From: Neoarius graeffei
Lineage: Eukaryota > Chordata > Actinopteri > Siluriformes > Ariidae
Assembly (NCBI RefSeq): GCF_027579695.1
Contig: NC_083577.1
Coordinates: forward strand, 69,031,241 to 69,095,240
DNA: 64,000 bases
Direction of reading: 5' to 3'
Below the pieces are notes generated by a model. That model did no database searches and was not told the origin of the DNA. It saw only the letters and a list, made by a program, of their open reading frames with translations. Shown piece after piece: positions 1-10,093 of this stretch (position 1 is the stretch's first letter; the number at the start of each line of letters is the position of its first letter). The translations under genes were made by a program, and so were the position numbers.

Positions 1-1501
1 ATAGACAACATATCAAATGTCGAAAGTGAGACATTTTGAAATTTCATGCCAAATATTGGCTCATTTGAAATTTCATTACAGCAACACATCTCAAAAAAGT
101 TGGGACAGGGGCAATAAGAGGCTGGAAAAGTTAAAGGTACAAAAAAGGAACAGCTGGAGGACCAAACTGCAACTCATTAGGTCAATTGGCAATAGGTCAT
201 TAACATGACTGGGTATAAAAAGAGCATCTTGGAGTGGCAGCGGCTCTCAGAAGTAAAGATGGGAAGAGGATCAGCAATCCCCCTAATTCTGCGCCGACAA
301 ATAGTGGAGCAATATCAGAAAGGAGTTCAACAGTGTAAAATTGCAAAGAGTTTGAACATATCATCATCTACAGTGCACAATATCATCCAAAGATTCAGAG
401 AATCTGGAAGAATCTCTGTGCGTAAGGGTCAAGGCCGGAAAACCATACTGGGTGCCCGTGATCTTCGGGCCCTTAGACGGCACTGCATCACATACAGGCA
501 TGCTTCTGTATTGGAAATCACAAAATGGGCTCAGGAATATTTCCAGAGAACATTATCTGTGAACACAATTCACCGTGCCATCCGCCGTTGCCAGCGAAAA
601 CTCTATAGTTCAAAGAAGAAGCCGTATCTAAACGTGATCCAGAAGTGCAGACGTCTTCTCTGGGCCAAGGCTCATTTAAAATGGACTGTGGCAAAGTGGA
701 AAACTGTTCTGTGGTCAGACGAATCAAAATTTGAAGTTCTTTATGGAAATCAGGGACGCCATGTCATTCGTACTAAACAGGAGAAGGACGACCCAAGTTG
801 TTATCAGCGCTCAGTTCAGAAGCCTGCATCTCTGATGGTATGGGGTTACATTAGTGCGTGTGGCATGGGCAGCTTACACATCTGGAAAGACACCATCAAT
901 GCTGAAAGGTATATCCAGGTTCTAGAGCAACATATGCTCCCATCCAGACGACGTCACTTTCAGGGAAGACCTTGCATTTTCCAACATGACACTGCCAAAC
1001 CACATACTGCATCAATTACAGCATCATGGCTGCGTAGAAGAAGGGTCCGGGTACTGAACTGGCCAGCCTGCAGTCCAGATCTTTCACCCATAGAAAACAT
1101 TTGGCGCATCATAAAACGGAAGATACGACAAAAAAGACCTAAGACAGTTGAGCAACTAGAATCCTACATTAGACAAGAATGGGTTAACATTCCTGTCCCT
1201 AAACTTGAGCAACTTGTCTCCTCAGTCCCCAGACGTTTACAGACTGTTGTAAAGAGAAAAGGGGATGTCTCACAGTGGTAAACATGGCCTTGTCCCAACT
1301 TTTTTGAGATGTGGTGTTGTCATGAAATTTAAAATCACCTCATTTTTCTCTTTAAATGATAAATTTTCTCAGTTTAAACATTTGATATGTCATCTGTGTT
1401 CTATTCTGAATAAAATATGGAATTTTGAAACTTCCACATCATTGCATTCCGTTTTTATTTACAATTTGTACTTTGTCCTAACTTTTTTGGAATCGGGGTT
1501 G
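1..1501 (+). mobile_element. Tc1-family DNA transposon, nearly complete, left end cut by window edge
   Basis: The element carries the transposase ORF at 259-1281. Its right terminal inverted repeat ends in CGGGGTTG at 1501, followed by the TA target at 1502-1503. The left subterminal sequence at 1-120 (GACAACATATCAAATG, AAAAAAGTTGGGACAGG) is the inverse of the right arm. About 100 bp of the left TIR lies outside the window. The same family recurs as degraded copies at 5413-7426 and 44990-47305. The + orientation and uninterrupted coding region make this the youngest-looking Tc1 in the window. Confidence 0.9.
259..1281 (+). CDS. Tc1-family transposase, intact 340 aa
   Basis: This is a cut-and-paste transposase that would bind the element's inverted repeats and move it to a TA dinucleotide. 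I chose the ATG at 259 (start MGRGSAIP), not the in-frame ATG at 205, because Tc1 transposases usually begin MGR/MGK and are about 340 aa. The N-terminal 110 residues form the paired-type double helix-turn-helix region. The catalytic triad is visible: D154 in WSDESKFE, D244 in FQHDTAKPH and E279 in SPIENIW, with 34 residues between the second D and the E (DD34E). There are no stops or frameshifts. Whether it is active cannot be told from sequence, and catalytic-region substitutions such as HDT for the usual HDN may matter. Certain as a Tc1 transposase; activity unknown. Confidence 0.93.
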   Translation: MGRGSAIPLILRRQIVEQYQKGVQQCKIAKSLNISSSTVHNIIQRFRESGRISVRKGQGRKTILGARDLRALRRHCITYRHASVLEITKWAQEYFQRTLSVNTIHRAIRRCQRKLYSSKKKPYLNVIQKCRRLLWAKAHLKWTVAKWKTVLWSDESKFEVLYGNQGRHVIRTKQEKDDPSCYQRSVQKPASLMVWGYISACGMGSLHIWKDTINAERYIQVLEQHMLPSRRRHFQGRPCIFQHDTAKPHTASITASWLRRRRVRVLNWPACSPDLSPIENIWRIIKRKIRQKRPKTVEQLESYIRQEWVNIPVPKLEQLVSSVPRRLQTVVKRKGDVSQW

Positions 1502-1503
1502 TA

Positions 1504-1613
1504 CTATTGTAATATTTTCAATGAAATATAGTGTGTCCATGATTTGCAAGTCATTGCATTCTGTTTTGATTTACGTTTTACACAGTGTCCCAACTTTTTG
1601 GGAGTTGGGTTTG
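1504..1613 (+). mobile_element. right TIR of an older Tc1 copy of the same family
   Basis: Directly after the intact element's TA, the sequence resumes with CTATTGTAATATTTTCAATG and runs to a second terminal repeat ending GGGTTTG, with TA at 1614-1615. This is the outer part of the same TIR type seen at 5413-5560. The simplest reading is that the intact Tc1 inserted into a TA within the TIR of an older relative. Confidence 0.7.
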
Positions 1614-1615
1614 TA

Positions 1616-2390
1616 CATTATAGTTTCTATAATAAAAGCCGACACAAGGATTTGTATGACAGATGCTCCCCATGAACGAATTAAAGAGCATATGTGATCA
1701 TTGATATGGTGAAGTTTTATTGAGTAGATGTTTTTTTTTCCTCATTTATGGAAGGAGTGTCCAGTGTAAGTACTTTCAAACAGTCAAAGGCAGAATTGAA
1801 ACTTGAAGTTTTCCAACACACACAAGTCTTCATGATGGACTTTGTGCTTTCTTGGTAACATGACAAGAAGCGTTGTTTATCTTATTAGCTGAAATATGAG
1901 AGGAAACGATAGGCTGGAAAGGGAACTGCTATTTATATCTGATATGAGATAATTAATAAGAGGAGTTAATCTGGCTTGTGGATGTTTCATGACTTTACAC
2001 TTAACTATAAATGGAGAAAAAGTATGATGCTGTTGATTTACTTAGTAAAGCTGTATTCACTGGCAAATTGCTAGGGTGTAAGAGGAATAAAAGATGCTGT
2101 TATTGGAAGATAATCAACTTTGGGGTGGAAGTAGTTACTTTGCTTTGTGTCATGCTGCATCACATCACCCTGTTGTTGATAATTTTCCTATAACAGCACA
2201 TCGCATTGTGTTTTATTCCTTATCCGGTTTGTATGTTAGACAAGCTCTATCACCTAATTTTATTTCACTTATTCATCAGTGCTTTGTTTGTTGTGAGGTT
2301 TTGTATATATAAGTTACTAATAAATTATTTTCTGTGCTCTTCGCTTTGTTTTTTACCTAACAACCTGTGTCCCCGCCCCCCCCAAATCTG
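1616..2390. other. no gene recognised
   Basis: AT-rich sequence with only short ORFs lacking similarity to anything I recognise. It probably belongs to the last intron of the mpp4-like gene whose terminal exon follows. Confidence 0.4.
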
Positions 2391-2394
2391 TCCC

Positions 2395-2940
2395 TCTGAG
2401 TTACATGTCAATCCTGAGATCGAGATGCTGACCTCCTCTGCTCCTCGGACCTGCCTGATCCATCCTAGTGCCCTGTGTCTGGTTGGAGTCTCATCACATC
2501 GCTCCTGTGGACAGTCGAAAATCACGCCTGGAGGACGCTCTGGACGCTTACAGTAATGCTTTTATGGCTGAGGACTACAGTTGACTTGCTAACTTTAGGA
2601 CTGCGGTTGTCATGAACCGTTTTGCACTCAAGTTTCCATCAGTGAAGAGTTAAAACATCAACGAAACTGACTTCATGTTAAAACTGTTAATGTTCTAGTC
2701 ATGTTGTCTGTTGTTGCCCAAATGAGGATGGGTTCCCTTTTGAGTCTGGTTCCTCTCGAGGTTTCTTCCTCATGTCGTGAGGGAGTTTTTTCTTGCCACC
2801 GTCGCCACAGGCTTGCTCATTGGGGATAGATTAGGGATAAAATTAGTTCATATTTTAAGTCGTTCAAATTCTGTAAAACTGCTTTGCGACAATGTTTATT
2901 GTTAAAAGCGCTATACAAATAGACTTGACTTGACTTGACT
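2395..2940 (+). repeat. non-LTR retroposon 3' region, copy 1
   Basis: Ends with TTGCGACAATG, AAAGCGCTATACAAAT and a TTGACTTGACT repeat tail, typical of teleost LINE/SINE 3' ends. The last 195 bp (from 2745) is duplicated at 3342-3532. It lies immediately before the acceptor of the exon at 2971. Confidence 0.65.
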
Positions 2941-2970
2941 CTTTAACACTATTTCCCTCTACATTATCAG

Positions 2971-3151
2971 ACCCAGGATGAGGGTTTCAAGGCACGTGTC
3001 ACATAGGATCATGGAGGCTCAGTACACTCAGTTCTTTGACTGTGTGATTGTGAACGACCGGCTGCAGGATGCTTGTGTGGATCTTCTTGCAGCTGTTCAG
3101 CATGCTCAAGAGGAAAAACACTGGATACTAGCCAGCTTCGATGAACCCTGA
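2971..3151 (+). CDS. mpp4: last coding exon of a MAGUK (MPP family) protein, probably mpp4
   Basis: The exon follows a pyrimidine-containing acceptor (CATTATCAG, ending at 2970) and runs in one frame to TGA at 3149-3151, giving about 60 residues. The translated piece contains [15 protein letters not shown] followed by [18 protein letters not shown] and a HW near the end. This is the usual C-terminal end of the guanylate-kinase-like domain of MAGUKs (FD-x-VIVND, then a helix, then x-W). MPP4 is a membrane-associated scaffold of photoreceptor synapses; that role is known for the family and not visible here. I choose MPP4 over other MPPs mainly because the next gene is tmem237, its known neighbour. 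The exon begins at codon position 2, so upstream exons lie outside the window. The exact paralogue is uncertain. Confidence 0.7.
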
Positions 3152-3341
3152 CATGCAAACACATTTAGACATGCACAAACTCCCTAAAAGGTGAGAGGAA
3201 TGAGAGTTAAGACAAACTGTGGATTTAGAATAGCAAAAAATATTCTTTGAGCGTGCCTTAAGCTCAGAATTAAGAGAAGGATCTTTCTTTCTGTTATCAT
3301 CTGTTCCAAGCTACACAACTAGTGCTGGTGAATCATAATGT

Positions 3342-3532
3342 CTGGTTCCTCTCGAGGTTTCTTCCTCATGTCGTCTGAGGGAGTTTTTCCTTGACACCGT
3401 CACCACAGGCTTGCTCATTGGGGATAGATTAGGGAGAAAATTAGCTCATGTTTAAAGTCATTAAAATTCTGTAAAGCTGCTTTGCGACAATGTCTATTGT
3501 TAAAAGCGCTATAAAAATAAACTTGACTTAAT
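3342..3532 (+). repeat. non-LTR retroposon 3' tail, copy 2
   Basis: Second copy of the tail seen at 2745-2940, with the same TTGCGACAATG and AAAGCGCTATAAAAAT motifs and a short TTGACTT end. It sits about 190 bp after the mpp4-like stop codon and may supply the AATAAA used for that gene's 3' end. Confidence 0.65.
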
Positions 3533-4589
3533 GTTTAAAATGTTTTATAACATATGGAATAACTAATGGTGCTGGCTTGTGACTCACTCTCTCACTCACA
3601 CACTCTTGTTTTGGAGTGTCATGGCAGGAGCAATATTCTAATACACTACCTATGCCCTTTAGTTGGAGGGGGATTTCAATGGCTTTGAATAAAACGGTTG
3701 GGAAGATGATGCATAAGAACTGGGTCCAGAAATTTGTGAAATGCCTCTGCGCTGCTTCACCATAAGTGTGGAGAATTATTGATGAAAGTGAGGCATGATC
3801 CCTGAAGACACATGAAACATGGCCTGCACCCCTACTAGCAGGATATGGTGAAGGCACGTGTTTATACTCGCAAATGCTTGCTTTTCTTGCTTGGTCAGGT
3901 CCTCATCTGCTTTAGGGCGGGTCGGCCTGCTCGCTACAGGTCAGGTCATGTTTGACAGTAGAGAGGAGCTGTCTCCATCTTTCCCTGTCCTCTCCGTAAT
4001 ACCTAGCCAGCTCCAAGTCGCACCCCTTTCCCAAAAATAGTATCACGTCTGATTGTAGGGTTTGCATTGGGTTTGTCCATGGGCGACCAACACCCCGATG
4101 GCTATGGGCAGGCACCCAGTCAAGTAAGTACCTAGGTAGTCTGCTTTTCTGCATCCATGAGATGTTGCCAAAGTGGCGGAGTCAACTGAAACTTATTAAG
4201 ATGCAGATTTTACAACAGCCTGTCCTTAGTGAGTTTCTGTAGTTGGCAATATTTTATATGGCAGGGAAGCTACCCTGACGCACAGCCTCCAATCTGGAGG
4301 ACCAGTAACCAAGGGCAACGGCATTGCATGTATATAATGTCCCGTGAAGCACACTGTGCAATCTGTGTCTGCATATGCTGCTGCCTTCGTAGTACAATTG
4401 CAACTGTTTTTTTTGTTTGTTTTTTTCCTTCAAATATTGAAAAAAACATTAACTTGTTCAGCATAGCCTAAAGATAAACAACATGCTTCCTGCATATCAG
4501 GGCTAAATTACTTTTTTACAGTAACATAATAGCATGCACGGAGTGAAGGTCCATATTATGGTAATGAATCAACCTGATTTTTGATTACT
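3533..4589. other. intergenic, no gene recognised
   Basis: Contains short ORFs only. The stretch around 3880-4190 is richer in G+C and looks like old retrotransposon sequence, but I could not place it. Confidence 0.35.
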
Positions 4590-5160
4590 TTTCAGAGTGC
4601 TAACCTCCAAGTGGTATACCCTGGGCAACGGCTACAGCAATGACCTTGGTTTGCGATACCATTGTGAGCAAGGGGTGAGCTGTCAGGGTCAGATCTGCAA
4701 AGTTCCCCCTGCTCCTGGCAAGTTTAACCATGGTGGGATGGATTCCAGGGGAGCTGCTGCTGGCTAATAGCACCTGCACCCCCATGGTCCTCCTGGGCGG
4801 TAATATAAATACAGGTGGGGTTGGGCGAGGGGTCAGCGATCCCTCCCCGTAAAAACCTCCGCTATAGGAACAGAAACAGAAGAAACAGATACTCGGCAAA
4901 GAGAGGACAGCACACTCCTCGGAGTGCCAATGACGGAAGCTGGTGAAACCCGAAAGGAAGTTAACTCCTAGTACTGAGGGACCTGGAGGGGATGGAAATC
5001 AGCTGGGCAGAGGCAAAGATCCTGGCAAGCGACCGAAATAAATGGAGGACTTCTGTTGCTGCCCAATGCTCCACTGGGAGCAGGAGGAAATAAGTTTGCA
5101 ATCACAAAACATGCGTACAAACGACGTTCATGTACCCCGACAGGGAACTCAATCATAAGT
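4590..5160 (+). mobile_element. LINE remnant with C-terminal end of a reverse-transcriptase polyprotein
   Basis: On the + strand, 5001-5093 reads SWAEAKILASDRNKWRTSVA and then continues to a stop. A W-x-x-A-K-x-L-A-x-D-R-x-x-W ending is typical of the C-terminus of LINE ORF2 proteins. The upstream sequence to about 4590 has no intact frame. No 5' end or target duplication was found. Confidence 0.5.
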
Positions 5161-5339
5161 GCAAGGCAACATCTGTTATAAACACTTGACCATCGGCCAA
5201 CAAAATATGCATCTATATTTACATAAGAGATATGGGTTTTGATCCAGTGCTTATTTTTAATTTGCTTTTTAAAAAAATAACGTGGGATTATTTACTAACA
5301 CATTTTACACTCATCAGAAGCTCTGCTTTTAGGCAGTGC

Positions 5340-5342
<3 letters not shown>

Positions 5343-5409
<67 letters not shown>
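5343..5409. repeat. (TA)n microsatellite
   Basis: Uninterrupted alternating TA for about 67 bp, directly abutting the left end of the Tc1 relic at 5413. It creates artificial Ile-Tyr ORFs on both strands. Confidence 0.98.
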
Positions 5410-5413
<4 letters not shown>

Positions 5414-5818
5414 AAAACCCCAATTCCATAAATTTGGGACACTGTAAAACATAAATAAAAACAGAATATGACAATTTGTAAATCATGGAAACCCTATATT
5501 TCATTGAAAATAGTACAAAGACAACATATCAAATGTTGAAACTGAGAAATTTTATTTTTTTTTGAAAAATATATGCTCATTTTGAATTTGATGTCAGCAA
5601 CATGTTTTAAAAAAGTTGGGACAGGGGCATGTTTACCACTGTGTTGCATCACCTCTACTTTTAACAACACTCTGTAAACGTTTGGGAACTGAGGAGAACA
5701 ATTGCTGTAGTTTTGAAAGAGAAGCGTTGTCCCATTTTTGCCTGATATACAATTTCAGTTGCTCAATAGTGTGGGGTCTCATTTGTCATATATTGCACTT
5801 CATAATGCACTAAATGTT

Positions 5819-6264
5819 TTAAATGGGAGACAGGTCTGGACTGCAGACAGGCCAGTTTAGCACCTGGACTCTTTTACTACAGAGCCATGCAGTTTTAATA
5901 TGTGCAGAAAGCGGTTTGGCATTGTCTTGCTGAAAGAAGGAAGGTCTTCCCTGAAAAAAGATTTTGTCTGGATGGCAGCATATTGCTCTGAAATGTGTAT
6001 ATATCATTCAGCATTAATGATGCCTTCCCAGATGTACAAGCTACCCATGTCATGTGACCTAATGCACCCTCATACCATCACAGATGCTGGCTTTTGAACT
6101 GTGCACTGATAACAAGCTGGATGGCCCCTCTCCTCTTTAGCCTGGAGGACGTGGTGTCCATGAGTTCTAAAAATAATTTCTACTTTTGATTCATCAGACC
6201 TCTGGACAGTTTTCCACTTCACCTCAGTCCACTGTAAAAGAGCAGTGACCTCCCCTCCCCCCAT
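5819..6264 (-). pseudogene. Tc1 transposase fragment
   Basis: Reading on the minus strand, 6264-6070 gives VKWKTVQRSDESKVEIIF, corresponding to the first catalytic D region. 6007-5819 gives FQQDNAKPL and, after it, NWPVCSPDLSPI, corresponding to the second D and the region before the catalytic E. The pieces are in different frames and the N-terminal half is missing, so the gene is dead. Same family as the intact transposase at 259-1281. Confidence 0.85.
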
Positions 6265-6467
6265 CTTTACTTCTAAGAGATTCCGCCTCTCTGGGATGCT
6301 CTTTTTTATACCCAGTCATATTACTGACCTGTTGCCAATTAACCAAATTAGGGTTTTTTTGGTTGTTTAGCATTACACAACTTTTTCAATCTTTTGTTAC
6401 CCCGTCCCAACTTTTCTGAAACGTGTTGCTGACATCAAATTCAAAATGAGCATATATTTTTCAAAAA

Positions 6468-6844
6468 GGGTGGCACGGTGGTGTAGTGGTTAGCACTGTC
6501 GCCTCACAGCAAGAAGGTCCGGGTTCAAGCCCCGTGGCCGGCGAGGGCCTTTCTGTGCGGAGTTTGCATGTTCTCCCCGTGTCCGCGTGGGTTTCCTCCG
6601 GGTGCTCCGGTTTCCCCCACAGTCCAAAGACATGCAGGTTAGGTTAACTGGTGACTCTAAATTGACCGTAGGTGTGAATGTGAGTGTGAATGGTTGTCTG
6701 TGTCTATGTGTCAGCCCTGTGATGACCTGGCGACTTGTCCAGGGTGTACCCCGCCTTTCGCCCGTAGTCAGCTGGGATAGGCTCCAGCTTGCCTGCGACC
6801 CTGTAGAACAGGATAAAGCGGCTAGAGATAATGAGATGAGATGA
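6468..6844 (+). mobile_element. tRNA-derived SINE, copy 1 of tandem pair
   Basis: The head contains a tRNA-like A box (TGGTGTAGTGGTTAG) and B box (GGTTCAAGCCCC). The body runs through TCCAAAGACATGCAGG and CCAGGGTGTACCCCGCC, with a GATGAGATGAG-type tail. The ORFs that cross it are not genes. Confidence 0.93.
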
Positions 6845-6890
6845 GGTGTTGCTGACATCAAATTCAAAATGAGCATATATTTTTCAAAAA

Positions 6891-7266
6891 GGGTGGCACG
6901 GTGGTGTAGTGGTTAGCACTGTCGCCTCACAGTAAAAAGGTCCGGGTTCAAGCCCCGTGGCCGGCGAGGGCCTTTCTGTGCAGAGTTTGCATGTTCTCCC
7001 CGTGTCCACGTGGGTTTCCTCCGGGTGCTCCGGTTTCCCCCACGGTCCAAAGACATGCAGGTTAGGTTAACTGGTGACTCTAAATTGACCGTAGGTGTGA
7101 ATGTGAGTGTGAATGGTTGTCTGTGTCTATGTGTCAGCCCTGTGATGACCTGGCGACTTGTCCAGGGTGTACCCCGCCTTTCGCCCGTAGTCAGCTGGGA
7201 TAGGCTCCAGCTTGCCTGCGACCCTGTAGAAGGATAAAGCGGCTAGAGATGATGAGATGAGATGAG
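6891..7266 (+). mobile_element. tRNA-derived SINE, copy 2 of tandem pair
   Basis: Nearly identical to copy 1. The flanking Tc1 sequence from GTGTTGCTGACATC to TTTTTCAAAAA is also repeated (6423-6467 and 6846-6890). The unit of 423 bp is therefore a local tandem duplication and not two independent insertions. The SINE's target duplication ATTTTTCAAAAA is visible before copy 1 and after copy 2. Confidence 0.93.
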
Positions 7267-7442
7267 ATTTTTCAAAAAACAATAAAAATTTCTCAATTTC
7301 AACATTTGATATGTTGTCTTTCTACTAGTTTCAATAAAATATAGGGTTTCCAAGCTTTCCAAATTGTCATATTCTGTTTTTTATTTGTGTTTTACACAGT
7401 GTCCCAAATTTATGGAATTGGGGTTGTATTACACAGTTTGGC

Positions 7443-7545
7443 TGACATGTCCAGGGTGTACCCCGCCTCTCGCCCATAGTCAGCTGGGATAGGCTCCAGC
7501 TTGCCTGCAACCCTGCACAGGATAAGCGGTTACGGATAATGGTTG
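7443..7545 (+). mobile_element. SINE 3' fragment
   Basis: Begins abruptly at ACATGTCCAGGGTGTACC, matching the last third of the window's SINE, and ends GGATAAGCGGTTACGGATAA. The 5' part is missing and it abuts the right end of the Tc1 relic. Confidence 0.8.
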
Positions 7546-7692
7546 GAAATAATGAATAAATGTTCATATGCACAGCTGAGTTTATAAATTATAGTTGCTA
7601 AGAAAAACATAACATACTTGTTTTATGTGCTTGCGTGCATTCTGTCTGTCTTAGTGTGTTTGTGGAACCAAATTTACACACACATTCTTATG

Positions 7693-7704
7693 CTTGTGTG
7701 CGTG

Positions 7705-7741
<37 letters not shown>
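7693..7741. repeat. (TG)n microsatellite
   Basis: Imperfect then perfect TG repeat of about 49 bp. Confidence 0.95.
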
Positions 7742-7743
<2 letters not shown>

Positions 7744-7903
7744 TTCAGCATGTCCTCAGGACACACATTGATCTGTGTCTCAGTAATTCTCTCACTGGCA
7801 GATGCATGTCTATGTGGATTTAGTGCGGGATTAGAAGGCTAACCTCCTCTCTTCACACCACTCTATCCTGCACCACGAGTCCACCGAGTCCAGTCTGAGC
7901 ACA

Positions 7904-7921
7904 ATGGGGAGAAAACAGGCC
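7904..7921 (+). CDS. tmem237: candidate first coding exon of tmem237
   Basis: ATG in a good initiation context (GCACAATGGG) opens six codons, MGRKQA, followed by a strong donor GTAAGT at 7922. It ends in phase 0, which would join in frame to AAC-ATG-TCA at 17594 if the AG at 17592-17593 is the acceptor. The support is only this signal pattern and position. The tmem237 N-terminus is poorly conserved and translation could instead start at the ATG at 17597. Confidence 0.35.
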
Positions 7922-8307
7922 GTAAGTTCCACTCTCTACACTCAATCACAGATTATACAGCAACAGATATTACTGAACATAATGACACTCTTGAGGCTTA
8001 GATTTCTTTGAGACGTCTTGTGGACTGTGGATCAGTTTCTGTTCCTGATACAGTGATGTGAACTGTGTTGGGAAATAATTAATGCATTGAAGTGCCACAG
8101 TACAGTAGGTTTGCAGTTGATTTTAGATTAAATTAGGCGCAGATATTTCTGATAGCTAATAACTATGAGGAGCAATTCATTGGAGTATTTTTTATTTTAA
8201 CAGGCTGTATACAACATTTAATCCAGTTGTCTTAAAACATACTCCTTTACCTAAACCGGATTGTGTTTCTTTGGTATAAATTAATGCTATATTATATACA
8301 CATATTT
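7922..8307. other. intronic sequence, nothing recognised
   Basis: AT-rich sequence between the candidate first exon and the THAP-type transposon. Confidence 0.4.
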
Positions 8308-8727
8308 AACAGTTATTCCACCAAATCAAGTCGTACATGAGCTGATAGCTGATGAGGCGCATAGCACCGAGTTGGCTGTAAGCCATGTACAATGAGATTG
8401 AGTGGAATAACTGTTTTTTTCTGTCCACATTCACTGGATTTTGAGAAACAGAGCATTTTTATTTTTTGCAAATGCAATAAATAAAAACTTTATACAAAAC
8501 GTCCGGTAAAATCATTTCTGCTTAGGCGGACTTCTTAAAAACCTATCAATGGCTGTACAAATTGACTTTAGTGTTGTTGGTTTTTTTGTAGAAAGTGCCG
8601 CCTTGCTGTCGTGCCGAGGTATAGAATCGCTTTAGACATTTATTTAATAGATGACTTGCAACCATGTGATCAAAATGTGCGACGTCATGAGCATCCGCCA
8701 TGATGGTGGATCTACAAAGTAATTAGG

Positions 8728-9440
8728 ATGGCAGCTGCTGAAAGCGTGTCTGTAAACAATGTTGAATTTTCTCAGTATTACCACGATCTGAACCAACGAG
8801 CGAAGATTTGATACAAAGAGAAGATACACTACCGTTCAAAAGTTTGGGGTCACTTTGAAATGTCCTTATTTTTGAAAGAAAAGCACTGTTCTTTTCAATG
8901 AAGATCACTTTAAACTAATCAGAAATCCACTCTATACATTGCTAATGTGGTAAATGACTATTCTAGCTGCAAATGTCTGGTTTTTGGTGCAATATCTCCA
9001 TAGGTGTATAGAGGCCCATTTCCAGCAACTCTCACTCCAGTGTTCTAATGGTACAATGTGTTTGCTCATTGCCTCAGAAGGCTAATGGATGATTAGAAAA
9101 CCCTTGTACAATCATGTTAGCACAGCTGAAAACAGTTTAGCTCTTTAGAGAAGCTATAAAACTGACCTTCCTTTGAGCAGATTGAGTTTCTGGAGCATCA
9201 CATTTGTGGGGTCGATTAAATGCTCAAAATGGCCAGAAAAATGTCTTGACTATATTTTCTATTCATTTTACAACTTATGGTGGTAAATAAAAGTGTGACT
9301 TTTCATGGAAAACACAAAATTGTCTGGGTGACCCCAAACTTTTGAACGGTAGTGTAGATATGTGTGGTTTTGACCCATATTATTTAAAAAAGTCAGACTT
9401 TTCTGAAGATAAGATGCTTCTACCAATCATCGAGTACGGA
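8728..9440 (+). pseudogene. SWIM/YqaJ-associated-like N-terminal exon, broken
   Basis: ATG at 8728 starts MAAAESVSVNNVEFSQYY. The frame has a TGA where the related ORF at 11601-11209 has Arg, and it is split by a MITE at 8827-9354. After the MITE it resumes as MCGFDPYYLKKSDFSEDK, matching IAMFNGIDPYSLGKKDLS in the other copy. These matches show common descent. From recollection, such N-termini belong to fish transposon proteins with SWIM zinc-finger or YqaJ domains; those domains are not present here. Confidence 0.6.
8827..9354. mobile_element. Tc1/mariner-type MITE
   Basis: Perfect inverted ends CACTACCGTTCAAAAGTTTG and its complement, flanked by TA at 8825-8826 and 9355-9356. 528 bp, no coding capacity. 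Removing it rejoins the flanking reading frame, apart from one stop, which confirms the insertion point. Confidence 0.93.
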
Positions 9441-9444
9441 TACA

Positions 9445-9955
9445 GGTCATTTCATCCCATGACCATTTCGTCCAAAGCCTTTTTCATATGCACTATCAGT
9501 TATTTTATATTTCAGGTATTCATTTGTTAGAAAAAAGGAGGAATTCTTAATGGAATTTGACCGGAGCAAAAGACATTTTTGTAAAGCAAATGAGTGCCAT
9601 AGTATGGATCATATTAAATCTTTAGGCGCCGAGCAATGCTCTCACGGGGGCTTCGTCTGCGAATCCCAGGCTGAGGCACGGTCCTACCGCCCCGAGACCA
9701 TGCATTTTCTAAAGGGGAGGCTTAGAGGGAGGTGTCGGTCAAATTTGGCTTTGCTGTGAGCTCCGTTGGCCAGGTTATTAATTTTTTAAAGCCGGCTGGA
9801 TCATGTTAAATATTTAGGCGCCGAGCAGCACTCTTGCGAGGCTTTCATTTGCAAACACAGGAATATATTAATTGATAGTGCGTCTGAAAAAGGCTTTGGA
9901 CTGAATGTCTTAACTATTGGATGAAATGGTCATTGGACGAAGTGTCCTGATCCCC
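9445..9955. mobile_element. short inverted-repeat element (MITE)
   Basis: The left arm (ATGACCATTTCGTCCAAAGC, CATATGCACTATCA) is inverse to the right arm (TGATAGTGCGTCTG, AATGGTCATTGGACG). The interior has two diverged copies of a motif beginning TTTAGGCGCCGAGCA (about 9621 and 9811). The boundaries are approximate. Confidence 0.6.
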
Positions 9956-9997
9956 TCGTCTCCTCTCCGTATTAAGCCTCAGAGTTTCCTTGCCCTA

Positions 9998-10093
9998 TTT
10001 CCGAATCACTGACGGAATTCTAAAAAAGCAGAATGTGCCATGGTCACGAGTACTGTTATGACCACAACCATATACAACACAAAGATATGGCAT
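9998..10093 (-). pseudogene. THAP-domain gene remnant of copy A
   Basis: On the minus strand the ATG at 10093 gives MPYLCVVYGCGHNSTRDHG, then CFFRIPSVIRK and a TAG. The reading continues as GKETLRLNTERRR after the stop, as expected for a THAP domain in which Gln has become a stop. A small upstream exon (MAEHFAEPTED, from 10518) with donor GGTAAG is homologous to the one at 36686. The C-terminal part is lost at the nested MITE. Confidence 0.65.

Larger units (their letters stand above)
5413..7426 (-). mobile_element. degraded Tc1 copy with a duplicated SINE inside
   Basis: The left TIR (CCCCAATTCCATAAATTTGG) and right TIR (TATGGAATTGGGGTTG) are inverse to each other. The transposase remnant is on the minus strand at 5819-6264. 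A SINE together with flanking Tc1 sequence is present twice (6468-7266), which explains the 2-kb length. Confidence 0.85.

Noticed and set aside
5232-5504. ORFs containing (Ile-Tyr)n on both strands
   Set aside because: Translation of a (TA)n microsatellite.
6470-6540. tRNA-like sequences with A and B boxes (also at 27143, 30265, 42900, 57232 and others)
   Set aside because: They are SINE heads: the cloverleaf is degenerate, no 3' acceptor end follows and the sequence continues into the SINE body. They are not tRNA genes.
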